This document shows, one piece after another, positions 23,516-34,700 of a stretch of 64,000 nt of DNA. Numbering within the stretch: the first letter of the stretch is position 1; every line of letters starts with the position of its first letter. Made by a program: the position numbers and the translations under genes. Origin of the DNA: Chara braunii (Eukaryota > Streptophyta > Charophyceae > Charales > Characeae); assembly GCA_003427395.1 (NCBI GenBank), contig BFEA01000293.1, forward strand, positions 235,410-299,409. The letters run 5' to 3'. Under the pieces are notes generated by a model. The model saw only the letters and a list, made by a program, of their open reading frames with translations, had not been told where the DNA came from and searched no databases.

Positions 23516-23793
23516 GCAGATAACTACGACCTTAGCACCTCACCGCTCCACTCTACTATCTCGAATTGCCAACCTCGTAAGCATTGCGAGATTTCTCATG
23601 TCCACCTACTAGCCAATAGCGACTTCTTTTTTTTTAGGATCTGTATGCGTTGCGATCCCTGCGTTCTAATTAAGGGTTACAAGTAATCTTTATAATTTTG
23701 TTTATTATTAATTAAAATTCAAAAAGAATTATATACAAAAAATAAACTAAAATAGGGTCGAATCCCCAGTCTCTTCGACTTAGCGTGCAGTGA

Positions 23794-24042
23794 CTACGGG
23801 CTCGACGCGTTGTGGTCCAATAACGGGATCTCGACCGACTTTTTCCTTCCTTCAAAGCGGGTCATCAAACTACCTTTAATGGGTACTTGTGTCTGATGGC
23901 AAGGAGGGTGCTTATGACCTTCCATTGGGGTGATAAGCCTCCTACCAAAGCAGCCACGAGTTGCCCCCCTTTTGAGGCCTACACCGCTAACACCTAGCAA
24001 GCTAAACCTGCAGTGAAGGGTCGGACGGTTTAGGCCGCCCAT
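23794..24042 (-). CDS. Hypothetical frame within the tandem repeat
   Basis: An 82-codon minus-strand frame starts with ATG at 24,042 and includes SGVGLKRGATRGCFGRRLI and MTRFEGRKKSVEIPLLDHN. A diverged sister frame lies in the next repeat unit. There is no known domain, so it may be a repeat translation rather than a gene. Confidence 0.2.
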   Translation of the reverse strand: MGGLNRPTLHCRFSLLGVSGVGLKRGATRGCFGRRLITPMEGHKHPPCHQTQVPIKGSLMTRFEGRKKSVEIPLLDHNASSP

Positions 24043-24490
24043 TAATAATAAAATTCAAAATTAAACCATTCATTTCCCCGCGAAGTGACAAAAAAGGGAG
24101 GGGGAACGAATTTTGAAAAGACAAGATTAAAATAAGGTATATTTAGAACTGACGTGAGAAACGGGTACATGTGTCTGATGGCAAGGAGGGTGCTTGAACT
24201 ATCGGGAAAAACGAGTACTTGTGTCTGATGGCAAAGAGGGTGTTTATGACCTTCCATTGGGGTGATAAGCCTCTTACCAAAGCAGCTGCGGGTTGCCCCC
24301 TTTTTGAGGCCTACACCGCTAGCACCTAGCAAGTTAAACCTGTGGTGAAGGGTCGGACAGTTAGGCCGCCCATCTATAATAAAATTCAAAATTAAACCAT
24401 TCATTCCCCCGCAAAGTGACAAAAAAGGGAGGGGGAACGGATTTAAAAGAAACAAGATTAAAATAAGGTATATTTTGAACTGTCGCGAAA
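23877..24490. repeat. ~280-330-bp tandem repeat
   Basis: Unit 1 (about 23,877-24,160) and unit 2 (about 24,209-24,487) share GTGTCTGATGGCAAGGAGGG, CCTTCCATTGGGGTGATAAG, CACCGCTA(A/G)CACCTAGCAAG and the GGGAGGGGGAACG tail. A truncated unit (24,163-24,208) lies between them. On the minus strand both units stay open with related translations (LITPMEGHKHP, CHQTQV), so an old coding origin is possible but weak. Confidence 0.75.
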
Positions 24491-25033
24491 AACTATCTAC
24501 CGCTATAGTTCATAGCCTTTTGATCCATCGGAATTAAAACATGTCCAGATCATAGCGCAAGTTGGACACACGACTTGTCACGCGTGCTCTTTATGCTTTT
24601 ATTTTCTTTTTTATCTCATCGTTATTTCCTCTTCCTCTGATAGTGACCGCGACTACACTATGTGTTGTGTGTCTTTTTAACGGGGAACGAGGGCATTAAA
24701 CTCCCGTTGAATCTCGTTGAATTGAAAAAAATCCCGTTGAATTCCCGTTCAACACAAAAATGGACCGCTCCCGCACTTTTCGGAAAAACGAAATTGATGC
24801 GCAGGGTCCGGAGCACGTGGTCGTAGGCAAAAAAGAAAAAANAAAAAAAAAAACACCTAAAAAAAAAAAAAACATTTCCCCAACCCCTGAAGCACCTCTT
24901 ATACCACCGAATTATACCAACACCGACCGGCCTGTCACCCGTCACTCGCCAACCCCCCGACACCAGTCGCCAAACCTACCCGAAACCCTATAAGTCATCC
25001 GCCCCTACATCCCCCAACCTCCAAGGCCCCAGT
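24491..25033. other. Intergenic DNA, A-rich tract with an N
   Basis: No gene is seen. An A-rich run at about 24,828-24,872 carries a single N at 24,842, probably a collapsed homopolymer or contig join. Confidence 0.7.
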
Positions 25034-25133
25034 TATGTGTGTGCGCGTATGTGTGTATGTGTGTGCCTGTGTATGAGAGTATGTCTGTGCATGAATATGT
25101 ACGTATGCGTATATGCTTGTTTATATGTATGTT

Positions 25134-25174
<41 letters not shown>

Positions 25175-25200
25175 ATGTTTGTTTGGGTGTGTTTGGGTGT
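25034..25200. repeat. TG/TA-rich microsatellite
   Basis: Alternating TGTG, TATG and GTGTGT runs include an uninterrupted (GT)n at about 25,137-25,171. Translations through it are artefacts. Confidence 0.95.
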
Positions 25201-25261
25201 GTTCTATCTCAAGTTAAAAAAAAAAAAAGTTCGCAGCGAGGAGGCTGCGCTTGTGTAGATT

Positions 25262-25480
25262 TCATTTTTGTCGTTTCATATTCTCTCTATTTTCGGTAAG
25301 GTCGTGTAGTACAGCTTCGCTAGGACGGGTTCGTTTGGGGACTCCGACAACAGAAAATAGGGTGCGGTCGTGGTCATCCCTAAGACCGATTGTATGGCAG
25401 GCTATCTCGTCAAGGTCGCTACAACTTAGTACAGAGCGCCGTCTATTGTTTCCCTTTTGAGAGAGAATTTTTTTTCCCAT
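25262..25480 (-). CDS. Hypothetical small protein or exon (72 aa)
   Basis: A frame starting with a true ATG at 25,478-25,480 encodes a hydrophilic 72-residue sequence with balanced composition (SCSDLDEIACHTIGLRDDHD, SVVGVPKRTRPSEAVLHDL). There is no low complexity and no known domain. It is short enough to occur by chance, and no promoter or splice context confirms it. The following 25,500-26,150 is AT-rich and shows nothing else. Confidence 0.25.
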   Translation of the reverse strand: MGKKILSQKGNNRRRSVLSCSDLDEIACHTIGLRDDHDRTLFSVVGVPKRTRPSEAVLHDLTENRENMKRQK

Positions 25481-26158
25481 TGAAAACTGGGGCGGACGGT
25501 GTGGGTTTGGGTGGGCGATTTGGGTCTGTTTTTTTTTTTTTTTCCCTTTTCTAGTCCATCTTCTCGTAAATATAGTATCGAGGTATTTTGTTGTTTGTTA
25601 CCACAATGAGGAATCTTTTTATTAAGTTTTCTTTTTTTTTTATGGCAAGCCTATCTTTGGTGCTTTTAAAAAAGAATAGAACGATTGACGTTTACGATTA
25701 CCTATCTGAAATCGAACAGACTCAAATTACGGCTAACGCTCCTTTGTATAATTTGTTTGATTGTTCTTTGTGGTATTGCGACACATATGTTTTTTCATCT
25801 ATTAGCTCAAAGAGAAGTTTTCACAGGTGCTCCTTTCTTTAATGATACTATAATACCTATTTTTATTTCGTTCAAGTAACGAAATCTAGAACAGACTGCC
25901 CTGCCTTGTTGACAGGGCTTAGTAAGAAAAGAAAATAAAAGAAAAAACGTACTTACCTTTGCCACGAGAGTTGTGGACTCCACTCTGACCAAATGTACAA
26001 AATGAGCATGAATTTTATGATAGAACAGAGGTAGATACACTGATAGTAGTTTAAAGATTGAAATGTCATTTTTCCTGGCCCCGTGTGGGGCGGTACAACC
26101 CTCAGTAGCTTGCTATTCGTTTTTCAAGTTTTTTTTTTTTTTTCCCCACTTGCGATCC

Positions 26159-26167
26159 AAAACTTTG
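26159..26167. repeat. SINE target-site duplication, left copy
   Basis: AAAACTTTG immediately precedes the SINE head. An identical copy at 26,504-26,512 follows the A-rich tail. Confidence 0.8.
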
Positions 26168-26503
26168 GGCTCAGTCCAGCGGACTAGCTCAGTTGGTTAG
26201 GCACACAAGTGGCATTCAGAAGGTTGTGGGTTCAATCCTCGCCCATGGCACTCTTGATGCCAACCAACTGAGATAGTCAGTCGGATCCTTCCAGTCTGTA
26301 TCAATAAGGTCTTCAACCAATACGGGTGTGAGTACGCGTGTGAGTGGGTTGCGTGTGGTGTGTGGAACAGTGTTGGCTTAAGACACAACCATCCAGAAGG
26401 CTGCCCATCCCCCACTTCATATGATCACTGTGTACTCAGTGACTGACCTCTACGACACCATGGACTTTATAAAACGAAAAAAAAAGAAAAAAAAAGAAAA
26501 AAA
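26168..26503 (+). mobile_element. tRNA-derived SINE with A-rich tail
   Basis: SINEs are non-autonomous retroposons transcribed by RNA polymerase III and mobilised by LINE machinery. The head carries an A box TAGCTCAGTTGG (26,185-26,196) and a B box GGTTCAATCC (26,229-26,238), 44 bp apart as in tRNA genes. A ~230-bp non-tRNA body follows, then a tail of A runs broken by single G (26,471-26,503). Flanking target-site duplications AAAACTTTG lie at 26,159-26,167 and 26,504-26,512. Direction is plus. The head does not fold into an intact tRNA (the acceptor stem is not complementary), so it is not a functional tRNA gene. The perfect 9-bp duplication suggests a fairly recent insertion. Confidence 0.85.
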
Positions 26504-26512
26504 AAAACTTTG
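26504..26512. repeat. SINE target-site duplication, right copy
   Basis: AAAACTTTG directly abuts the A-rich tail; its first As merge with the tail, so the left edge is approximate. The next 26,513-26,950 is AT-rich with no gene. Confidence 0.75.
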
Positions 26513-26950
26513 TTAAGCTTACTGTCTAGAATATAAATCATGCTACCCGAATGGCTGCGTCCCCACGTCAAACACGGTATAAAAGTTGTCGAACATCTTT
26601 GAAATGTCTTTAACCCTATATTTTTAGCTTGTTTTTCTGTGTTTTTTCTTAGGCCTAAAAATATCTCTGTACAATCAAAAAACAAAAGACTCATTTCATT
26701 TGTTTTTTTTTTTCTTCATTGTCTTTATTGTTATTGATTTTTTTTAATATAGTAAAAACTTAAAAAATAAAAATAAAAATATAAGTTTGTAGAACTCAAA
26801 AAGATCTACAACCCTATATTTTGTTTTAATTTTTATTATTATTTTTAGCCCGCAAAAAAAAATCATCGCGGGTCCCGTTGTAACCCGTCTAACGGGCTTT
26901 TCAACAGAATTCAACATGGAACCCGAGTTAAATTGACTTTCGGGACACAT

Positions 26951-27083
26951 AAACTATGTGTCTCATAACTCGACTTTAGGGACTCGACGAGCAGTTAGAA
27001 ATACTACACCGGTCCCTAACTATGTGTCCCATAACTTGACTTTAGGGACTCGACGGACGGTTAAAAATACTACACCGGTTCCT
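26951..27083. repeat. 66/67-bp tandem duplication
   Basis: Two units beginning AACTATGTGTC and ending ACTACACCGGT(C/T)CCT lie at 26,951-27,017 and 27,018-27,083, about 90% identical. They sit about 190 bp outside the LTR end at 27,271. Confidence 0.8.
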
Positions 27084-27270
27084 CTACCTTCACGTCCCTA
27101 GGTGAGCCCGACGACCACCATAGGTACAGGCTAGTTGTGCTCTACTGTATAGCAGGGCGGTGAGCCTGTGTGGACCACTGGAAAGTCCGGTGGCACATCC
27201 CATCCTTTTGCTAGCGGAAGGGTCATCTGAATAGTCAAGAGCCCCACATGAGGTGTGCCTGACACACCGT

Positions 27271-30200
27271 TGTCTAGCGCATCGGTCCCACGCAGGTCGG
27301 GACCCTCCCGACTGCGTCATGCAGGAGTTGTTCTGATATATCGCGATACTAATGGAGCTTCCGCAGCCGCTCCGGCCTAGTGCACCAACCATACCACTCG
27401 CGAGCCCCTACAATAGGATAGGGCTTACGCTACTTACAACTTACATCCACCTGCGGTAGCTGTCACCTCTCTTTGGTGAGCGTATCCACGCCGAGCTACC
27501 AGTCCGCAGTACGAAAGCTAATCGGTTGCAATTGCAGAGGTGGGTCAGCCGAGGGTGTTTCTCGTACGTTGTAGCATAGGGGTTACGTGCGATCTCACGC
27601 TCTATCGGACCCCCACGCGAATCGATGCATTTGGGGGGTTGAAGTCCCAAGCGCGATTCGTCGTTGATCGACTAGGACACATCCCACTCACCACGCCTTA
27701 CAAGACGTTAAAACATAAAATTGAAAACACACTCAAACAAACACACAAACATTTCTAGTCCTTTTAGTCTCCGACTTATAACCTTCCGATGTGAAAATTG
27801 GTTAGGCGATCTGCGCGAGACGTAATATAAAACCGCGTGGACGCTGGACCTTTTCATATCGACTAACAATGAATGCTTACGCAAGTGGTCACAATAATGG
27901 CGTATTACGTAACCTATAATCACGCGAAACTCCATAATCTCGAGGGTCCCGTTCGACACTCAAGTGTCCGCTGACACACGCCTTGAGGGGTTAATCTCTT
28001 AACACTAGACAACGGTCAAGGGGGTTGATCACCATACCCTCTTCTGCACCCTGCAGAGAGTGGGTTATACACATGTTTATACATATAGTGACAATCGTCT
28101 CTTATTCCTCTGGAGATCAACTCCATCATGCAGGGCCTTTAGAGGAATCAAGGGGTTTGACTTTGGCGGTTATCACAGACTATAACGTCCAACTATGAAA
28201 ACTCTAAAAAACAAAGGATAAAAGGATATCCCCCTTTTCTTTCAAGGCATACCCTATTTAACCCTTACGCACGGTTGCAGTATGCCGCGTGAACACACCA
28301 GGTGTATGTATATAAACATATACATATATAAAGGGTTATAAATATGTGACGATCACTGTGGGGCTCCCCTCAGCCATATATATGTATGTGATCGCAGGCA
28401 ACTAAATCCAGAGTACAAACCATAAAACATACATGCAGTCACATCAAAGATTCAACGAAACTCCACACACGACACGGGGCCAACTTCAATCATTCTCTGC
28501 GCTTACACCCCTCACTTTAACAATACAAGTTCAGCCTTTACATAACCTTTCATTTATAATAACACTTAGTATATTTGTTAAATGGTCATTCAATAACGTT
28601 CGGGTGAAAATTCAGATAAAATAATTTAAACCACAGGGCTAAAGCTTTTAAGTTGAGTTAGTGATAGTATATTGGAGTTGAATCGTAAACCGACAAATCG
28701 GTAATTGATCTGTTATCAGTGATAACAGAAGATGATCCTCATAGAAGGAAGTTGAATCTAGTCAAAATCCTGAATCGAAACGTCTACAGAAAGCCCGTAC
28801 CATACGAGAGGTCAACATTCAAACTAAACTCATGTACGAAGAATAAATCTCCATATCACATTCTCACTCTAAATTCTTTTGATAATTAAGCCTAAGTCAA
28901 TTCCTAAGTTAGTACCTAAAGAAAGGTACACTTTTCACATAATCTCCCCTATGCAAGATGTATTGTCAGAATCACCATCTGTCATAATATAATCTATCTC
29001 ATTTAAACTAAAAAAAAATCAGCAGCACTTCTCATAGGAAAAGTGTTTTCTCAGAATTTATATTAGCTCCAATATAAAAACTGAAATAATTTTTACTTTT
29101 GAAAGTCAAATTTTGTCCAACTCCCTAAATTAGTAAAAATTTGGGCAGCATCTACTTTAGAGAAGTAGACTTTCCAGATTTATACTAAGTCAGATATGAA
29201 CTCAACATAAGACTTGAGTTCTTGCTAGGACAAAATTTAACTGACTTGAGTTCTTGTCAGGATAAAATTTAACGAACTCCTTAGATTTGTAAAAATTTTG
29301 GCAACACTTCCCGTAGAGAAAGTAGCTTACTAAGATTTATACAAGGCTAAGTTCAGATCTTAAAAGAATCTTGACTTCCCAAAGTTAAATTTTGTCTCAC
29401 TCCTTCAATTATTATACAAGGCTAAGTTCAAATCTTTAAAAAATCTTGACTTTTCAAAATTAAATTTTGACTCACCCCTTCAATTATTAAAAATTTGGGA
29501 AATACTTCCCCTAGATAATAAGGTCTTCGAGATTCTTACTAAGTCAGATATAAATTTAAATAAAAGTTGAAATTTTTAAAGTCAAATCAGATATAAACTT
29601 AGATAAAAGTTAAACTTTTGAAAGTCAGATTTGACTAACTCCTTTGATTTGTAAAAATTTCGGCAGCACTTCCCGAAGAGAAAATAGCTTACCAAAATTT
29701 ATACAAAACCAAGTTTAACAAATGATCCAGAAAATGCAAGAATTGACCTAAGTAAAAAAACTTAACTCAGAAAATGAAGAAATTGAACAAACTCCTATAG
29801 CTCTAGCATTTGGCGAGCAACTAAAGCAACAACCTCTCAAACTAAAACTCAGACTAAGTAGAGATCTCACTCGGCCACATGCACGACCAAACTACACTGG
29901 TAAGTACTCTCCCCAATCGCAAAGTTGAACCTTGTCAAATAATAGTTCATAGTCTTTCAATAATTTATCCCCTATATCCAACTTACATTGTGCGGAAGTA
30001 GAACCTTGTCAAACAATAGTTCATAATCCTTCAATTATTTATCCCTTATAGCCAACTTACATAGGGCGTAAAGCTAGACCATCCAAACGTATGAAAACTT
30101 GTCTAGCTCGGTCATTGGATATACACAAACACATGACACTACAACTTTTCTTTTCCTTGGACATATGACTAGGCTGAACTGTTTAAGATATCCAAGTTAT

Positions 30201-31193
30201 ATATAATTGTCTGCACTTAATCTTTTAAGGTAGTATATGACTGAAACGTTCAGCTTAGATCAAAGTTCAACCTACCCCTTCTTACCACAAGTTTACTCTT
30301 AATTCATACTCTCTTGAGTTTTTGATAAGCTATAGTCAGATCATCCAAACTTATAAAACATGTCTGAATAGCCTGTTCATAAGTAAAATAGTATAAGAGT
30401 ATAGACACGTTTACCACTTCTGGTTCCAGCATGTGAGTGGCTCCAGACCAGACCATCCAATTTTATGGAAATCTGTCCAGTCCTTCGGCTGAATTTCCCT
30501 CAAAATAAAACCAGGAGAGTTAAGAGTCATCCAATTTTATAAAACATGCCAAACTACTTTCAATAACCAATAAACAGAAAAAAACTCAAATGAAACAAGA
30601 CAACCGATCCATCTAAACTTATGGAAATTTGCTTCGTCCCTGTAAAAGCAATCACAAACAACCCTCGCAAGTTAGAGCAACCAGATCATTCAATCTTATG
30701 GAAACCTATTTGGTTCTCCAGACATTCAAAAATAAAAATAGCGCTGGACCCTCCAAACTTATGAAGACTTACTCAACCTTTGGTTGACCCAGTCAAACGT
30801 AAATAATACCACCTTCCTCTCATCTTTCCCCCGTATGCAAATCATGTTTACAATCTTCTCTTAATCAAAACAATAAAAATAAATTGAGCTTGCACAAACA
30901 TCCCTTTACTTAAATCTGGATTGTGTCATAAAAATGAAACTTCAGTCAAAACAATAAAAATAAACCGAGCCCGCATAGACATCCCTTTACTTAAATCTGA
31001 ATTGTGTCATGAAAGTGAAACTTGAAGTAATATGGGATACACGCAATATACTCAGTCAAACTGTAGCAAGAGATATAGATAGTGATTATAACTAGGTTTA
31101 TAGAAAGAGGATGAAACCCTTACCTCCCAGTTCCCTGCCTCCAGAACTCCTCCTGAGTTCCCGCAATCGGTGGGCTTACTCCCAACAAAGTTT
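27271..31193 (-). mobile_element. Diverged LTR of the same family (part 1)
   Basis: The plus strand starts TGTCTAGCGCATCGGTCC, matching the LTR end at 9,129 (TGTCGAGCGCATCGGTCC). It then stays collinear with 9,129-12,780, including the CCGAGCTACCAGTCC block, the TTATCAGTGATAA palindrome (28,711 here, 10,578 there) and the CATAAG boxes (30,070-30,770). Identity is roughly 70-80% by eye, so it is a different, older copy. No PBS precedes it (the flank is CTGACACACCGT), so it is a solo LTR or an outer LTR end. It is interrupted at 31,193 by mitochondrial DNA and resumes at 31,758. Confidence 0.75.
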
Positions 31194-31194
31194 G

Positions 31195-31251
31195 TACGAT
31201 TTTTGCACCTGAATTATCAGACACCTGTAAATATATTCCATCAGTAATCAC
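31195..31251 (-). pseudogene. rpl14: Mitochondrial ribosomal protein L14, N-terminal fragment
   Basis: Nineteen minus-strand codons read VITDGIYLQVSDNSGAKIV, matching the start of bacterial-type L14 proteins, where the VxDNSGA motif is characteristic. The frame is cut by the NUMT/LTR junction at 31,194. The first codon is GTG where ATG would be expected. It lies about 70 bp downstream of the rpl16 stop, on the same strand. It is absent from the second 10.9-kb copy because that copy begins at the equivalent of 31,315. Confidence 0.7.
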
Positions 31252-31322
31252 ACTCTTCGAGCCTTTTTTTTTTACTACTGTTTATTTGTTTTTGTGTTTT
31301 GCATTGATTGACTCTGAGCTAA

Positions 31323-31735
31323 TTACGACCATTGAACAAACTTGGTGGACAAACACAATTTATGTGAAGCTAAAGTAGCAGCTGCTTGAGCATTTGACAA
31401 ACTAACACCATCCATTTCAAAAACAATTTGTCATTGGGGAAACACGAGCAATCCAACCTGTAGGGTTTCATTTTCCTTTTCTCATCCTTACTTCTGTAGG
31501 TTTGCCGGTAATAGGAATATCTGAAAACACTCTCACCCATATTTTACCATTTCTCCGAAATTTCCTTGTGATGGCACAACGCGCTGCTTCAGTTCCTTGA
31601 TATGATATGCGACCTGCTTCACAACTTTTAAGACCAAGTTCACCGAGAATGAGTTGAGTCAATTCTCATATATGAATCATCCTTCGGCTTTAAATATCAA
31701 ATAAGAGTGGCCTCTACTTCCCATTGCGCCTTTGG
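31323..31735 (-). pseudogene. rpl16: Mitochondrial ribosomal protein L16, broken
   Basis: L16 is a large-subunit ribosomal protein near the A site. The minus strand shows [32 protein letters not shown] and [13 protein letters not shown], then TGA in place of Gly in the GKGN motif, NPTGWIARVS, a one-base frameshift, a second TGA in place of Gly, QIVFEMDGVSLSNAQAAATL and LCLSTKFVQWS with a terminal TAA at 31,323-31,325. These are hallmarks of the plant/charophyte mitochondrial protein, not the plastid one. The N-terminal ~30 residues are degraded (KAEG is still visible near 31,680). Two nonsense changes and a frameshift make it non-functional in the nucleus. Confidence 0.85.
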
Positions 31736-31757
31736 CTCCACTCTGACGATAGATCAG

Positions 31758-34700
31758 ACGAGAAGCGTGTTGCGGTTCTACAGGTTGCGATCCCGCTTGC
31801 CACCTTTCTGTTGGAACAGGATCTAGACTTAAGAGTAAGAGGCGCAGAAAGAGGGGTTTCGGACTCTCGAGATACAAAAGAAGGACAAACTCAACTCCCA
31901 GAAGAGGGCCTTGTTGCCTTAATGAGCCTGAGGGCCCCACAATAATGGTAAAAAAATGCACAACAGCTTGGTTAACTGAAATCAAACTTTCGGTAGGCAG
32001 CTTCCTGACGGTCTTCCAACTCGCAACAAAAACCCCTTTTCAACAACTCACTCACTCCGTTGAGCTTGCGACCTGAATTGTATTGGCCACATGTAAGCCT
32101 ACAAGTTCGTAGCACTCCTGTGGCTATCTTGAGCGACACTCTGACCAACAACTAAGCTTGTCTCTCGCGGCTAGTTTGCTACTGTCATAAGGTGAGCGTC
32201 ATACTCGCCAATAGGTAGATATGCAAGCCTTGCGGCTGCCTCTACGCTACTTCACACAACGTGATGGGAAACACCCTAACCACCAGGTAAGTCTTCAATT
32301 ATGCGACTGACCTTACGCCTGCCAGGTAATTATTTCCCAACCTCCTTTCTCCCCACTTACACACGCTTTTCCTAGTTGTTCTGACTCAACTTCATCTCGA
32401 ATACACTTGCTCATAGCCTGTGTCAGGTCCATACACTCCTAACCACACTTCCAAGATGGCGGCCACAAATAGTAACACGAGCTGGCTATAAGGTGTTGTC
32501 ACAACAAAACACAACACTAGGAAGACTAAGACTTAATTTCCGGGGGCCAACGCAAACATAAGCACCGAGTGAGGCAGGGGTATGATCACCAACCCCAACG
32601 ATCGTACCCGGTGACACATTTTTATCGTAACGGCTACTACTGCCCCTATGCCACTGCAACCACGATAGGGAGCACGAAAGTTATCTAGGCTATTAAAAAC
32701 GTTGTAGTCGGAACCATGAGCTCGCCCAATGTGACAAGAATCATAATCATGAGGAACGATACTGGGATGAGGAACACAGGATCAACATGACAGTGGTGCC
32801 TCAACACGCAGTCAGAGTCGCCCTATCACTCGCCTTTCATGTACGTATTCCTCTCTCCTATTCTCTTTCTCTCCCATCCTACGAAAGCCTTTGCTTTGTT
32901 ATTCTTCTTTCCCCCCCTCACCTCAACTAATCCTCAATGCACCTAACTCTTAACTCGGTGTAATACAGTTATTACAGTTGCCCATACAACGACTACAAGG
33001 ACGACCGATAGCACCGCAATCCAAACCAACAACAAAAGAATAGGTTTGGATTGCGGTGCTATCCTTATATTCTAAGAATTTCTTTCGTAAAAGTTATCCG
33101 GTCCCAACTTTACATAGCAATAAGATCAAGACCTTACTACTAGAACTAACACTCTTACCAATTTCACAATACCAAAGAAACCCCACCTACAATTTTGTTT
33201 CACCCGATTTAATAGAGAATCGAGTGAAATCACTACTTCCTATTCTCGCCATATCCACTAACACCATAGCTCAGCGCACGTCTTTCCTCTACTAACTTCA
33301 AACTCCATAACTTACTACTAAATCCAACATTGGATTTGGATTCGCTTGCCTCCAAAACCCCAGGTTAGAGTCCTCCCTTCCTCAAATCCGCAGAGACGCG
33401 AGTAAGATAAACGTTTCTTTACCTGACCAAATCTGCTCCCGCTGCCTCTCCGCACACCATTTCACTCTCATACCCCCCCTTTTTAATAACTTTACCGCCG
33501 TTTCGACTTCACCAACGATTTCCCGTTGGCCTAAAACCTCACCCTAGCATCTTTTTCCGCCTATTTCCATGAAGGAACGGGCCTGACCATATCTGCTCAC
33601 TTTCTCTCTCCGCACACCATTTCACTCTTATACCCCCCTTTTTATTAACTTTACCGTTATTCCGACTTCACCAACGATTTCGCCTTGGCCTAGAACCTCA
33701 CCTTAGCATATTTTCCCGCCTATTTCCATGAAAGAACGAACGGGCTATACGATCTGTACTCCCACCGTAGCTGCCTCTCTCCTCGTCGCTGCGTCCCAAT
33801 CTGCTTCGCGCGCCCTTCACGATTTTCGCATCCAAATTCAGCTAGGGCTGGCTGACTTCTCCTCCTCATTCGTTTCGTCACTTTTCTCAACCATTCGATA
33901 TTAGCGTTGCGCCTCATAGCAGAACCCGCGGCCAGTTATCTGCGCTTCTTAACACTGCTAACTCTCCTGCTGAAACTTCGGAGTGGACCGAGCTACTAGG
34001 CGACTTGGTAAGTCTTTCGGCGCTGTACCCTGATCCGACGAACGACTTGCTTGGCAGTCTCGACGCGGGCCACCACTCGACTTTTTCTCTGGCCTCACTC
34101 CGTTCAAACACAGATCACCGACTTTCGAGTCCAATCGGGCATGCTCACACTCAAAACTCTCACAGCACGTTTTGGGTTGGTAAGCGGTACACCTACAGTA
34201 GGGCCCTTAGGTCTCCACACAGCCAGCTAATTGCGGAGTCGAAAGCTCGGCCCCTACCGAAAAAAGTCTCTTGTGACCCGCAACTTGCCACAGCGTTGCT
34301 GTGACCTCCCTACAGTGTCCTGGGTCACCTGCGCCCAACTATAGTCCCGTCTGTCGTGTCCCAACGGGCACGCTCGCACTCAAGCCTCCCACGGTAGATG
34401 GCGGGGGCGGACTATACTTCCACCACGACCCCTGCCACTCTTGTGTTGCAGCCCCACAGGCTCGCCCAAAGTATTCTTTAATTCCTTATCACTATAAAAT
34501 GTCGATGCTCTTCAAAATGGGAGGCGAGAAAAACCACGACCACAGACCCCACCGCTCTCACGCCCGTTGACCTCTTCGGTCTGACTTTCCACGACGTGCG
34601 TAGGGGAGTTCTGCCCGCACCCTGGATATGTGCAGGTCCAAACGGCCCCTAAAACCGGTGCCGCGCCCTACGAAAAAGAGTAATAATAATACAAAAATAA

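Larger units (their letters stand above)
31194..31757 (-). other. Nuclear insertion of mitochondrial DNA (NUMT) inside the LTR
   Basis: LTR homology stops at CAACAAAGTTTG (about 31,193) and resumes at AGCGTGTTGCGGTTC (about 31,758) with nothing obviously missing, so about 560 bp was inserted. On the minus strand the insert carries the 3' part of mitochondrial rpl16 followed by the 5' end of rpl14, in ribosomal-protein cluster order. The mitochondrial rather than plastid type is clear from the rpl16 C-terminus. Breakpoints are accurate to a few bases. Confidence 0.8.

Noticed and set aside
26180-26252. Functional tRNA gene
   Set aside because: A and B boxes are good, but the acceptor ends do not pair and a SINE body, A tail and target duplications follow.
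31323-31735. Plastid rpl16 or a functional nuclear rpl16
   Set aside because: Signature residues ([21 protein letters not shown]) are mitochondrial type; two TGAs, a frameshift and a missing N-terminus exclude function.
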